A DNA stretch of 64,000 nt, taken from the NCBI GenBank assembly GCA_018710985.1, contig DVIV01000009.1:1-64000 (forward strand). The letters are read 5' to 3'. Position numbers and translations under genes: made by a program. This document shows, piece after piece, positions 16,020 to 23,434 of the stretch (the stretch's first letter is position 1; every line of letters starts with the position of its first letter). The DNA is from Candidatus Limiplasma pullicola. GTDB lineage: Bacteria > Bacillota > Clostridia > Christensenellales > Aristaeellaceae. Under the pieces are notes generated by a model. It saw only the letters and a program-made list of their open reading frames with translations. It had not been told where the DNA came from and did not search any database.

Positions 16020-17534
16020 ATGCAGGAAAACGAATGCATCTTACGGCTGGAAGGCGTTCGAAAAAGTTTCGGAGGCGTTCAGGCGCTCAAAGGTGTCGGC
16101 TTTGAGCTCAAACGCGGGGAAATTCATGCGTTGCTTGGCGAAAACGGCGCAGGAAAATCCACGCTCATCAAAATCCTCACGGGCGTGCACAAGCCGGATG
16201 AGGGAAATATCCTTCTCAAAGGAAAACCCGTGACAATTGCCGATCCCATTGATGCGCGCAAAAAGGGCATCGCGGCGATCTATCAGGAACTTAGCCTGAT
16301 TGATTCGCTCACGGTGGCAGAAAACATCTTTTTGGGCAACGAACCTACCGCTACGCCCATAGGCTATTGCAAACGCCGCCAGCTTTATGCCGACAGCGAC
16401 GCGTTTTTGCAGCGCTTTGGCATCCAGATCGATTCCCGGGCGCTCGTGGGATCGCTTGGCCTGGGGCAGAAGCGCATTATCGAAATCGTGAAGGCCCTTG
16501 CCATCAACGCGGAAATCCTGCTTCTGGATGAACCTACCACCGGTATGAGCAGGGCGGAGATTGATACCCTCTTCCAGATCATGGCCAGCCTCAAGGAAAA
16601 GAACGTAACCATGATCTATATCTCGCACTATCTGGACGAGGTATTCCGCTGCTGCGACCGGTCCACCGTTTTGCGAGACGGTATGAATGTGGATTCTTTT
16701 GAAATGGACCGGGTAACGGTGGCGGAGCTGGTGCGTGCCATGATTGGCCGGTCGGTCAGCAGCGAGCGCTATCGCCCGGCCGGGGATTTTTCCGCTGCGC
16801 CGGTTGCCATGGAGGCGAAGAATTTCCGCACGCAGGCCATGCGCCGGCCCGTCAGCTTTCAGGCCCATCGGGGCGAAATTCTGGGCTTCACGGGCATCGT
16901 CGGTGCAGGAAAGAGCGAGCTGGCCGGCAGCCTGTTTGGGGCCTATGCAGGTGTGGAAGGAGAGCTGCGAATCGAAGACCGTCCGGTACGATTCCGCAGT
17001 CCTTATGATACGCGCGCATATGGTCTGGCCCTCATTCCGGAGGACCGGAAATCCCAGGGGCTGCTCCTGGAACAAACCATTGCGGACAACATTGTGCTGC
17101 CGCATCTGGAACAGACCGAAAACCGTTTCAAGCTGCTGGATGGAAAGAAAAAACGCGCCATTGCCCAGCGCATGGGCGAAACCATGAAACTTCATCCCAT
17201 GGATGTCAGCATGGCGGCTGGCAATCTTTCGGGCGGCAATCAGCAAAAAGTCGTTCTTGGAAAGTGGCTCACCGGCGATCCGCAGATCATTTTGATGGAT
17301 GAACCCACACGCGGCATAGATATCGGCGCCAAGGCGGAGATTTACCGCTTCATCACCCAGCTTGCCCAGCGGGATAAAACCATCATAATATTCTCCTCGG
17401 AGCTGGAAGAATTGCTCAGCATCTGCGACCGTATCCTCGTGCTTTGCAAGGGCGATATCGCCGGCGAAATGCCTGCCGCGGAGGCGACGGCGGAACGGCT
17501 GCTCACATTGGCATTGGGAGGCGCGAACGCATGA
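16020..17534 (+). CDS. rbsA: Sugar ABC transporter ATP-binding protein (RbsA type)
   Basis: A 504-residue cytoplasmic ATPase with two fused nucleotide-binding domains, as in RbsA/XylG/MglA. The first Walker A is GENGAGKST, with signature LGLGQKRI and Walker B LLLDEPT. The second has the degenerate loop GIVGAGKSE, signature LSGGNQQKV and Walker B ILMDEPTRG. The ATG at 16020 follows GAGAGGAAAG. Its TGA overlaps the start of the permease gene. Confidence 0.95.
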   Translation: MQENECILRLEGVRKSFGGVQALKGVGFELKRGEIHALLGENGAGKSTLIKILTGVHKPDEGNILLKGKPVTIADPIDARKKGIAAIYQELSLIDSLTVAENIFLGNEPTATPIGYCKRRQLYADSDAFLQRFGIQIDSRALVGSLGLGQKRIIEIVKALAINAEILLLDEPTTGMSRAEIDTLFQIMASLKEKNVTMIYISHYLDEVFRCCDRSTVLRDGMNVDSFEMDRVTVAELVRAMIGRSVSSERYRPAGDFSAAPVAMEAKNFRTQAMRRPVSFQAHRGEILGFTGIVGAGKSELAGSLFGAYAGVEGELRIEDRPVRFRSPYDTRAYGLALIPEDRKSQGLLLEQTIADNIVLPHLEQTENRFKLLDGKKKRAIAQRMGETMKLHPMDVSMAAGNLSGGNQQKVVLGKWLTGDPQIILMDEPTRGIDIGAKAEIYRFITQLAQRDKTIIIFSSELEELLSICDRILVLCKGDIAGEMPAAEATAERLLTLALGGANA

Positions 17535-18493
17535 ATAAAAAGATTCAATCGTCCCGGGGAACGGTTATGAGGCTGCTCAAGGGCGAACTTGGCCTGCTGA
17601 TCATCCTGGCGGCGTTGTGCATCGTCTTTGGAATCATTTCCCCGTATTTCTGGGTGGAGCGCAACCTGCTCAACGTAACGCGACAGGTTTCCATTGTGCT
17701 CACGGTGGCCATGGGCATGCTGTGCGTGGTGCTCTCAGGTGAAATCGACCTTTCCGTGGGCTCCACGGCGGCGTTGAGCGGTATTGCGGCCGCCTGGGTC
17801 ATGCGTGCAAATGGTTCCATTTTCCTGGGCGTGCTGGCGGCGCTGGCCATCGGCCTGCTGGCCGGGTGGATCAACGGTACGCTGGTGGTGTATGGGCGCA
17901 TCCCCTCGTTTATCGTCACATTGGCTACCATGGGCATCTTGCGCGGCATCTGCATGGTGTGGACCAACGGAAAGCCCATTTCCAACCTGCCGGAAGCCTT
18001 CGCCACAATGGGTGCGGGCTATGTGTTCGGCAGCATTCCCGTAGCCACGATCATATCGCTTGCACTGGTGCTGGTGTTCTATGTGCTGCTGCAGCGCACC
18101 AAGCACGGCACCTACATCAAGGCGATCGGCGCTAACCATGAGGCGGCGAAACTGTCCGCCATTCCGATCCAGCGGTACAAGGTGCTGGTGTTTGTGGCCT
18201 GCTCGGTGATGTGCGCCGTGGGCGGACTGATCACCACCAGCAAGCTGCTTTCCGCCCAGCCTACGGCAAACGACGGACTGGAGATGGATGTGCTCAGCGG
18301 CGTGATTCTGGGCGGAGCGTCACTAGCCGGCGGCGTTGGAACCGTTGTGGGCACGCTGCTGGGCAGCCTGATCATTGGCGTGATCAACAACGGCCTGAAC
18401 CTGCTGAATGTCAGCTCCTACTATCAGGATATTGTAAAGGGAATCATCATCATCCTCGCGGTGATGATTAAACGGAACAAGACAAATAAATAA
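17531..18493 (+). CDS. rbsC: Sugar ABC transporter permease (RbsC type)
   Basis: A 320-residue polytopic inner-membrane permease of the BPD_transp_2 family, with about eight to ten hydrophobic segments. Conserved segments include SGEIDLSVGS, IPSFIVTLATMGILRG and the C-terminal GVILGGASLAGGVGTVVGTLLG. It forms the channel with the RbsA-type ATPase; the ATG overlaps that gene's stop (ATGA), ensuring coupled synthesis. Confidence 0.95.
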   Translation: MNKKIQSSRGTVMRLLKGELGLLIILAALCIVFGIISPYFWVERNLLNVTRQVSIVLTVAMGMLCVVLSGEIDLSVGSTAALSGIAAAWVMRANGSIFLGVLAALAIGLLAGWINGTLVVYGRIPSFIVTLATMGILRGICMVWTNGKPISNLPEAFATMGAGYVFGSIPVATIISLALVLVFYVLLQRTKHGTYIKAIGANHEAAKLSAIPIQRYKVLVFVACSVMCAVGGLITTSKLLSAQPTANDGLEMDVLSGVILGGASLAGGVGTVVGTLLGSLIIGVINNGLNLLNVSSYYQDIVKGIIIILAVMIKRNKTNK

Positions 18494-18510
18494 AAAAGGA
18501 GGCTACAAAC

Positions 18511-19413
18511 ATGTTCCGTAAAATGCTGGTAACCCTTATGGCTCTCTCTTTGGCGCTGCTGCCTGCGTTGGCGTGCGCGGAAACCGAAACCTACACCATC
18601 GGCTTCGCCGTATCCACCCTGGAAAATCCCTTCTTTGTAACCATGAAGGACGCCGCTGAGGCCAAGGCGGCCGAGCTGGGCGTGGAACTGATGGTGCTGG
18701 ATGCCCAGGACAACGCGGAGACCCAGGCCTCCCAGGTGGAGGACTTCATCACCCGCGGTGTGGACCTGCTCATCATCAACCCCGTTGACTCCGACGCGAT
18801 TGGCACTTCCGTGGTGGCCTGCAACGACGCGGAAATCCCCGTGATCACCGTGACCCGCGCCTCCAACGCCGGCACCGTGGTACAGCATCTGGACATCGAC
18901 AACAAGGAAGCGGGCCGCCTGGACGCGGAGCAGATGATCAAGGATCTGGACGGCAAGGGCAAGGTCGCCATCCTGGAAGGCACCCCTGGCGCCAGCTCGA
19001 CCCTTGAGCGCGAGGAAGGCTTCACGGCAGCCCTGGAAGGCACCGAAATCGAGATTGTTACCTCTCTGACCGCCAACTACTCCCGTGAGGAAGGCGCCAC
19101 TGTGACCGAGGATATCCTCCAGGCCAACCCCGAACTGGACGCGATCTATGCCCACAACGACGAAATGGCGCTGGGCGCCGTGCGCTCGGTGGCTGCCGCC
19201 GGCCGCAGCGAGGAAATCAAGATTTACGGCATTGACGCGACCGACGATGCGCTGGCTGCCGTGGAAAGCGGAGAAATGGCCGCTACCGTGCAGCAGCAGC
19301 CCGATCTGCAGATCCAGACTGCGCTGGAGAACGCTCTGAAGTATCTCAATGGCGAAACCCTTGAAGAGCGCGTGAACATCCCCCTCAAGCTCATCGTCAA
19401 AGAAGAAGAGTAA
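18511..19413 (+). CDS. rbsB: Sugar-binding protein of the RbsB type
   Basis: A 300-residue extracellular solute-binding protein with a signal peptide (about residues 1-23, ending ALACA). The Cys at the signal end could allow lipid anchoring but lacks a clear lipobox. The family-4 sugar-binding fold begins with IGFAVSTLENPFF and has INPVDSDAI and IYAHNDEMALGAV. AAAAGGAGG precedes the ATG. It is the last gene of the operon, followed by a strong terminator; being last, it differs from operons that place the binding protein first. Confidence 0.94.
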   Translation: MFRKMLVTLMALSLALLPALACAETETYTIGFAVSTLENPFFVTMKDAAEAKAAELGVELMVLDAQDNAETQASQVEDFITRGVDLLIINPVDSDAIGTSVVACNDAEIPVITVTRASNAGTVVQHLDIDNKEAGRLDAEQMIKDLDGKGKVAILEGTPGASSTLEREEGFTAALEGTEIEIVTSLTANYSREEGATVTEDILQANPELDAIYAHNDEMALGAVRSVAAAGRSEEIKIYGIDATDDALAAVESGEMAATVQQQPDLQIQTALENALKYLNGETLEERVNIPLKLIVKEEE

Positions 19414-19437
19414 AAAACACTTTCAAATGACACAAAG

Positions 19438-19477
19438 CGCCCCGCGGAGCCATCGCTCCGCGGGGCGTGTCTTTTTG
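19438..19477 (+). terminator. Terminator of the ribose-type operon
   Basis: A perfect 13-bp stem (19438-19450 with 19455-19467), CATC loop, then TGTCTTTTT. The opposite face also ends the converging minus-strand glycosyltransferase gene. Confidence 0.92.
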
Positions 19478-19482
19478 TCCGT

Positions 19483-20460
19483 TCAGCGGCGGTCCACCAC
19501 GGGGTCGTCGCCCCGGTCGTTGAGATACCGGTCGATGATAAAGCGCGGGCGCGACTTGGCTTCATTGTAGATCTTGCCGGTGTATTCCCCGATCACGCCC
19601 AGGGAGAGAAGCTGAATGCCGCCGATAAGCCAGATCGAGGCCAGCGTGGACGTCCATCCCAACACCGCGTGCCCGGCGATCCAGGACACCAGCGTGTAAA
19701 GCAGCATCAGCAGCGAAATGATGAAGATGATCATGCCCGCCGTGGTGATGAGGCGCAGGGGCTTGACGGAAAAGCTGGTGATGCCGTCAATGGCAAAGGC
19801 CAGCATCTTCTTGAAGGGATACTTGCTCTCCCCCGCGAAGCGCTCGCTGCGGTCATAGGTCACCACGTCGCTCTGATAGCCTACAAGGGGCGCCAGGCCG
19901 CGCAGGAACAGGTTGACTTCGCCAAACTGCGACAGTGCCTCCAGCGCCCGGGCGCTCATGAGGCGGTAATCCGCGTGGTTGTAGGTGATATCCACGCCCA
20001 GGCCCTTCATCAGGCGGTAGAACATCAGCGCCGTGCCGCGCTTGAAGGCGGTGTCGGTATCGCGCCGGTTGCGCACGCCGTAGACCACGTCGCACCCTTC
20101 CCGGTATTTTTCGATGAAGCGGTCCATAGCGTCCATATCGTCCTGCAGATCCGCGTCCATCGAGATGGACATGTCGCAGCGGCCCCGCGCCGTCATCAGC
20201 CCGGCCAGCAGCGCGTTCTGATGGCCCCGGTTGCGGCTGAGCTTGACGCCCTCAAACAGCGGATTTTCCTTGTGCAGGGCGCTGATCAGCTCCCAGGTGC
20301 GGTCGCGGCTGCCGTCGTCCACCAGAAGGACGCGGCTGTCCGGCGAGATCAGGCCCTTCCGGGTCAGCGAGGCCATTTTTTCCACAAGCCTGCGCGAGGT
20401 TTCCGGCAGGACCTCCTCCTCGTTGTAGCAGGGGATGACCACCATCAATTTGTCAGCCAT
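19483..20460 (-). CDS. Polyprenyl-phosphate glycosyltransferase (GT2)
   Basis: A 325-residue membrane-anchored GT2 enzyme of the dolichyl/undecaprenyl-phosphate sugar transferase type (GtrB, CsbB). The N-terminal catalytic domain has VVIPCYNEEEVL, LLVDDGSRDRTW and the metal-binding SMDADLQDD. Two C-terminal hydrophobic helices lie at about 237-262 and 272-297. It probably loads a nucleotide sugar onto undecaprenyl phosphate for modifying a wall polymer. AAGGAGG precedes the ATG. It is 16 bases downstream of the caspase-like gene, so possibly cotranscribed. Confidence 0.92.
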   Translation of the reverse strand: MADKLMVVIPCYNEEEVLPETSRRLVEKMASLTRKGLISPDSRVLLVDDGSRDRTWELISALHKENPLFEGVKLSRNRGHQNALLAGLMTARGRCDMSISMDADLQDDMDAMDRFIEKYREGCDVVYGVRNRRDTDTAFKRGTALMFYRLMKGLGVDITYNHADYRLMSARALEALSQFGEVNLFLRGLAPLVGYQSDVVTYDRSERFAGESKYPFKKMLAFAIDGITSFSVKPLRLITTAGMIIFIISLLMLLYTLVSWIAGHAVLGWTSTLASIWLIGGIQLLSLGVIGEYTGKIYNEAKSRPRFIIDRYLNDRGDDPVVDRR

Positions 20461-20476
20461 TCGTTTGCGTCCTCCT

Positions 20477-22039
20477 TTACTGTATGGTAAACGCCGAGGA
20501 AAGCACCGTTACGGTGGTATCATTCATCACGGCCTCCGCGCGCACGCGGTAGACGCCCGGAGCAGCGAAGGACCCGTCCTTAAGCTGTCCGTCCCAGTAC
20601 AGCACCGTGCCTTCCGGGTTCATTTGCATGGGACGGGTGCTCTGGCGATGGCACAGGCGGTGGACGACCTGATCCTCCTCGTCCAGTATGCTCACGCTGA
20701 GCGCACAGGGATACTCATGCCCGATAAAGATGCTCAGCTCACGGCCGCCGGCGGGGCTGAACGTATCGGCTACGGAGGCGGTCAGGGTCATATCAGCCGC
20801 ATCCGGCGGGATGCTGATTACGCGGCCCGCATGCACCGTGAGCTTGCCCTGGTCGATGGTGACCAGCTGCACCATCGCATAGCCGTACACGCCCTCGTCC
20901 AATTCCCCCAGGGTGAGGGTGCGCACCTTGCGCCCGGCGGAGATGACGCCGGGCTGGTCGCCGTAGGCGGTAAAGCGCTCCGCTTCATCATAGATGAGCT
21001 GCGCATGATCGAATTCCCATTTGCCGTCACGCTGGTAGACCACCTGGTAGGCCACGCGCACAGGGCGCATGGCGATGAATTCAATGGTGATCTGCCGCGA
21101 GGTACGGCTGAGCGTGGTACCTGAAAAGGTCACATCCATGATGGGCGCGCGGGCCAGACCCGTAGGCTGGGGCTGGGACGTGTCATAGCGAAACACCACG
21201 AAATCGTCCGACTGCGGATAGACCTGCGGCGTGGAGGCGGCATGGTTGAGCACCAGATACTCGTAGAGCTCGCTGAGTACGATGCAGCCGTCGCGGTTCT
21301 GGTCGGCCGGGTAGCCGTAAGCCGCGCTCAGGCTCTGCACCAGCGCCTGGGTGAAATAAAAGGAGCCCTGGGCGGCGGCGCCGGCCTCGTTTTGGTCATC
21401 CACGCTCCAGTACCAGCTTTCCTCCAGCGCGCCGCTGGAGGTGAGTACCTTGAAATCCTCACCCAGGAAATAGACCTTCTCCGGCAGCGACGGAAGGCCC
21501 TTGCCGATAAACGCGCCCGAATTGCACGCATCCAGAATCAGCACCTTAGTGCCCTCGATGCCGTCGAAGGCCGCTTCCAGCTGAGCGGGGGTCACGCCAT
21601 TTTCGGTCTGTCCGTCGCTGAGCAAAAGCATGGGCTCCTGCCCGCTGGCAGGGTCGTACACCCCGTGCGTGGACAGGTAGAGATAGCACACATCGTCCTT
21701 TCCCGCGTCGCCGAACGTCTTTTGAATCAGCGCGGTCAGCTGCTCCACCGTGGTGACCGGGTCAGGCGGAGCGATGATGGCGCGGAAGGGGTTCAGCGCG
21801 CCCTGAAAGACCTCCTGCATGGCGTTGACGTTGTTGGTGGAGCTGGGGTAGGTATCCGCACGGGACACGAAATGATCCACGCCGATGAGCAGCGCGTATT
21901 CGTTTCGGCTTTGCGCACTCAGGATTTGAGAGGCCTCATCCTGCGTCACGGCGTCGGAGGCGGAACCGGCGCGGGCAGGCGCGAGGGCGCACAGGACCGC
22001 CAGCACGCAAAGCAGCGTGCACAGCCGTCTGACGCGCAT
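20477..22039 (-). CDS. Secreted caspase-like (C14-family) protein with EF-hand-like loop
   Basis: A 520-residue exported protein with a signal peptide about 1-24. Residues about 47-290 form a caspase/metacaspase-type peptidase domain: NEYALLIGVDHF, the catalytic His125 in YLYLSTHGVYD, and Cys172 in LILDACNSGAF. Residues 246-257 (DQNRDGCIVLSE) match a canonical EF-hand or dockerin calcium loop. The remaining 220 residues look like two beta-rich domains, the last with a FlgD-like pattern (LYWDGQLKDGSFAAPGVYRV). GGAGGGGAGGG precedes the ATG. The dyad is intact, so proteolysis outside the cell is likely; targets are unknown. Confidence 0.88.
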   Translation of the reverse strand: MRVRRLCTLLCVLAVLCALAPARAGSASDAVTQDEASQILSAQSRNEYALLIGVDHFVSRADTYPSSTNNVNAMQEVFQGALNPFRAIIAPPDPVTTVEQLTALIQKTFGDAGKDDVCYLYLSTHGVYDPASGQEPMLLLSDGQTENGVTPAQLEAAFDGIEGTKVLILDACNSGAFIGKGLPSLPEKVYFLGEDFKVLTSSGALEESWYWSVDDQNEAGAAAQGSFYFTQALVQSLSAAYGYPADQNRDGCIVLSELYEYLVLNHAASTPQVYPQSDDFVVFRYDTSQPQPTGLARAPIMDVTFSGTTLSRTSRQITIEFIAMRPVRVAYQVVYQRDGKWEFDHAQLIYDEAERFTAYGDQPGVISAGRKVRTLTLGELDEGVYGYAMVQLVTIDQGKLTVHAGRVISIPPDAADMTLTASVADTFSPAGGRELSIFIGHEYPCALSVSILDEEDQVVHRLCHRQSTRPMQMNPEGTVLYWDGQLKDGSFAAPGVYRVRAEAVMNDTTVTVLSSAFTIQ

Positions 22040-22150
22040 GAACGTCCCTCCCCTCCCGGTTCAAACAGAACACAATTCAACGCCTATTGTACACTATTTC
22101 GCCACGTTCGTACAGAGCTGCGGTCGCTGCGGAAGAAGTTACAAAATGGG

Positions 22151-22828
22151 CTAGCGGCTGATGCCCTGCCAGAAGGCGGCATCCTCCTGCGCGAAGGCCT
22201 GCGGGTCGCTGGCCGCCTGCTCCTCGGTCACAACGCCCTCCCACAGCACGCGCTGGCCTCCCTCGCCGTCCGGCTCGATGACGCGCACGCACATGCGGTC
22301 GTTATAGGTCGTGGTGATGATGGCGCCGGTCTGCCCGTCCAACACCGTCTCCTGGCACTCCTCGCTCACCGCGCTGCGCACAAGGCGCAGGTCGGTCCCC
22401 TCCCACCGGTACAGCCAGCGGTGGTGAAGTCCGCCCGCCCAGCCATCGTTGCTGTTGGCCAGCACGAGCCCGTCTCCGGCCAGCAGCTCGTAGTTGGGCA
22501 GGCCCGTGTCATCGCCTGCATCCCAGCCGGCACGCACATAGTTTTCGCCATCCCATACAAAGAAAAGGAACCAGGTGTTGCTGGCGCCCTGGGAAGAGAT
22601 AACCACGATATCCTCCATACCGTCGAAATTCACGTCCCGGTAGGTTACAAACGCTTCCTCTTCGTTGGAGAGATAGTACAGCGACTGTCCGTTGGGCGCC
22701 TCGATGCGGTGGATGTAGCGGTCGCCGTACATGCCCTCCCGTCCTACCACCTCGGCCAGCGCACCCGCCGGCAGCAGCGAAAGCACCAGAAACAGCGCGC
22801 ACAAACGCCTTTTCATACCTTTTTTCAT
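22151..22828 (-). CDS. Secreted VCBS/FG-GAP-like protein of unknown function
   Basis: A 225-residue exported protein with a signal peptide about 1-25 (ending AGALA). Residues near 60-75 read YRDVNFDGMEDIVVIS, an Asp-rich calcium-binding loop typical of VCBS/FG-GAP repeats, followed by a WFLFFVWDGENYV strand as in XAC2610-like proteins. No catalytic motif is visible. ATG 22828 has AGGAGAGAAAGG upstream and overlaps the stop of the DUF5655-like gene, so both are coupled. It probably binds a surface or a partner protein; the role is unknown. Confidence 0.75.
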   Translation of the reverse strand: MKKGMKRRLCALFLVLSLLPAGALAEVVGREGMYGDRYIHRIEAPNGQSLYYLSNEEEAFVTYRDVNFDGMEDIVVISSQGASNTWFLFFVWDGENYVRAGWDAGDDTGLPNYELLAGDGLVLANSNDGWAGGLHHRWLYRWEGTDLRLVRSAVSEECQETVLDGQTGAIITTTYNDRMCVRVIEPDGEGGQRVLWEGVVTEEQAASDPQAFAQEDAAFWQGISR

Positions 22829-23208
22829 TTCCTTTCTCTCCTTTGCCTTGCGGCCATATCGTCGTGGGACCATGCAATCCACCGCATCAGTTCATCATCC
22901 AGCTCGGAGGAATCACGGACCTGCACGTGATGGGTGTAGCGCCCCGGCGCGGGGTTGGCAACCGCGAACAGCCGCGGGCTCTCAAGCGGCACGCTCAAGC
23001 CAAAGGTGACCATCAGGCCGCCGCCGCGCCTTCGGGGCCGGGAGGCGAACAGGTATCCCCGCGGGTCGGAGAAGGTGATCTGCGTCTTTTGCACGCGTAG
23101 GGTGCTGGAGGGCCAGCACGCCATGGCCCGTTCAAAAAGCAGCTCAAACAGGGACAGCGCCAGCGGCTCGCGGTCAAAAAAGAACAGGATGTCGTCCGTC
23201 ACCCGCAT
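22825..23208 (-). CDS. DUF5655-like small protein
   Basis: A 127-residue soluble protein with the layout of DUF5655: SLFELLFERAMACWP, then TQITFSDPRGYLFAS, a hydrophobic MVTFGLSVPL strand and a C-terminal DSSELDDELMRWIAWSHDD helix. Family function is unknown. It has no signal peptide although the next gene does. The ATG at 23208 is very close to GGAGGG; the GTG six bases on (23202) is better spaced and may be the true start. Confidence 0.7.
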   Translation of the reverse strand: MRVTDDILFFFDREPLALSLFELLFERAMACWPSSTLRVQKTQITFSDPRGYLFASRPRRRGGGLMVTFGLSVPLESPRLFAVANPAPGRYTHHVQVRDSSELDDELMRWIAWSHDDMAARQRRERK

Positions 23209-23261
23209 TCCCTCCTTCGTGAAAAAGACCGCTCCCGGTTCCTGTCAAACTGTTAACAATC

Positions 23262-23290
23262 AGTATACCAAAAAACCTCGCCTTTGTCAC
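23262..23290 (-). promoter_or_regulatory. Minus-strand promoter for the DUF5655 operon
   Basis: On the minus strand, GTGACA (23285-23290), 17 bases, TATACT (23262-23267). Confidence 0.55.
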
Positions 23291-23351
23291 GGGCACCCCG
23301 CGCCGGGGATAAGTTTTACGTTTGATACGCCGGGGGGATGCCCCGCATGCC

Positions 23352-23381
23352 TTGTTTGCCAATTCGCACCTGTGGTATAAT
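23352..23381 (+). promoter_or_regulatory. Promoter for polA
   Basis: TTGTTT at 23352-23357, an 18-base spacer and a consensus TATAAT at 23376-23381, divergent from the DUF5655 promoter. Confidence 0.65.
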
Positions 23382-23434
23382 AAAAAGTACAACAAACATG
23401 GGCGTGCCGGCCGTGCCGCCCCGATGGAGGTCTC

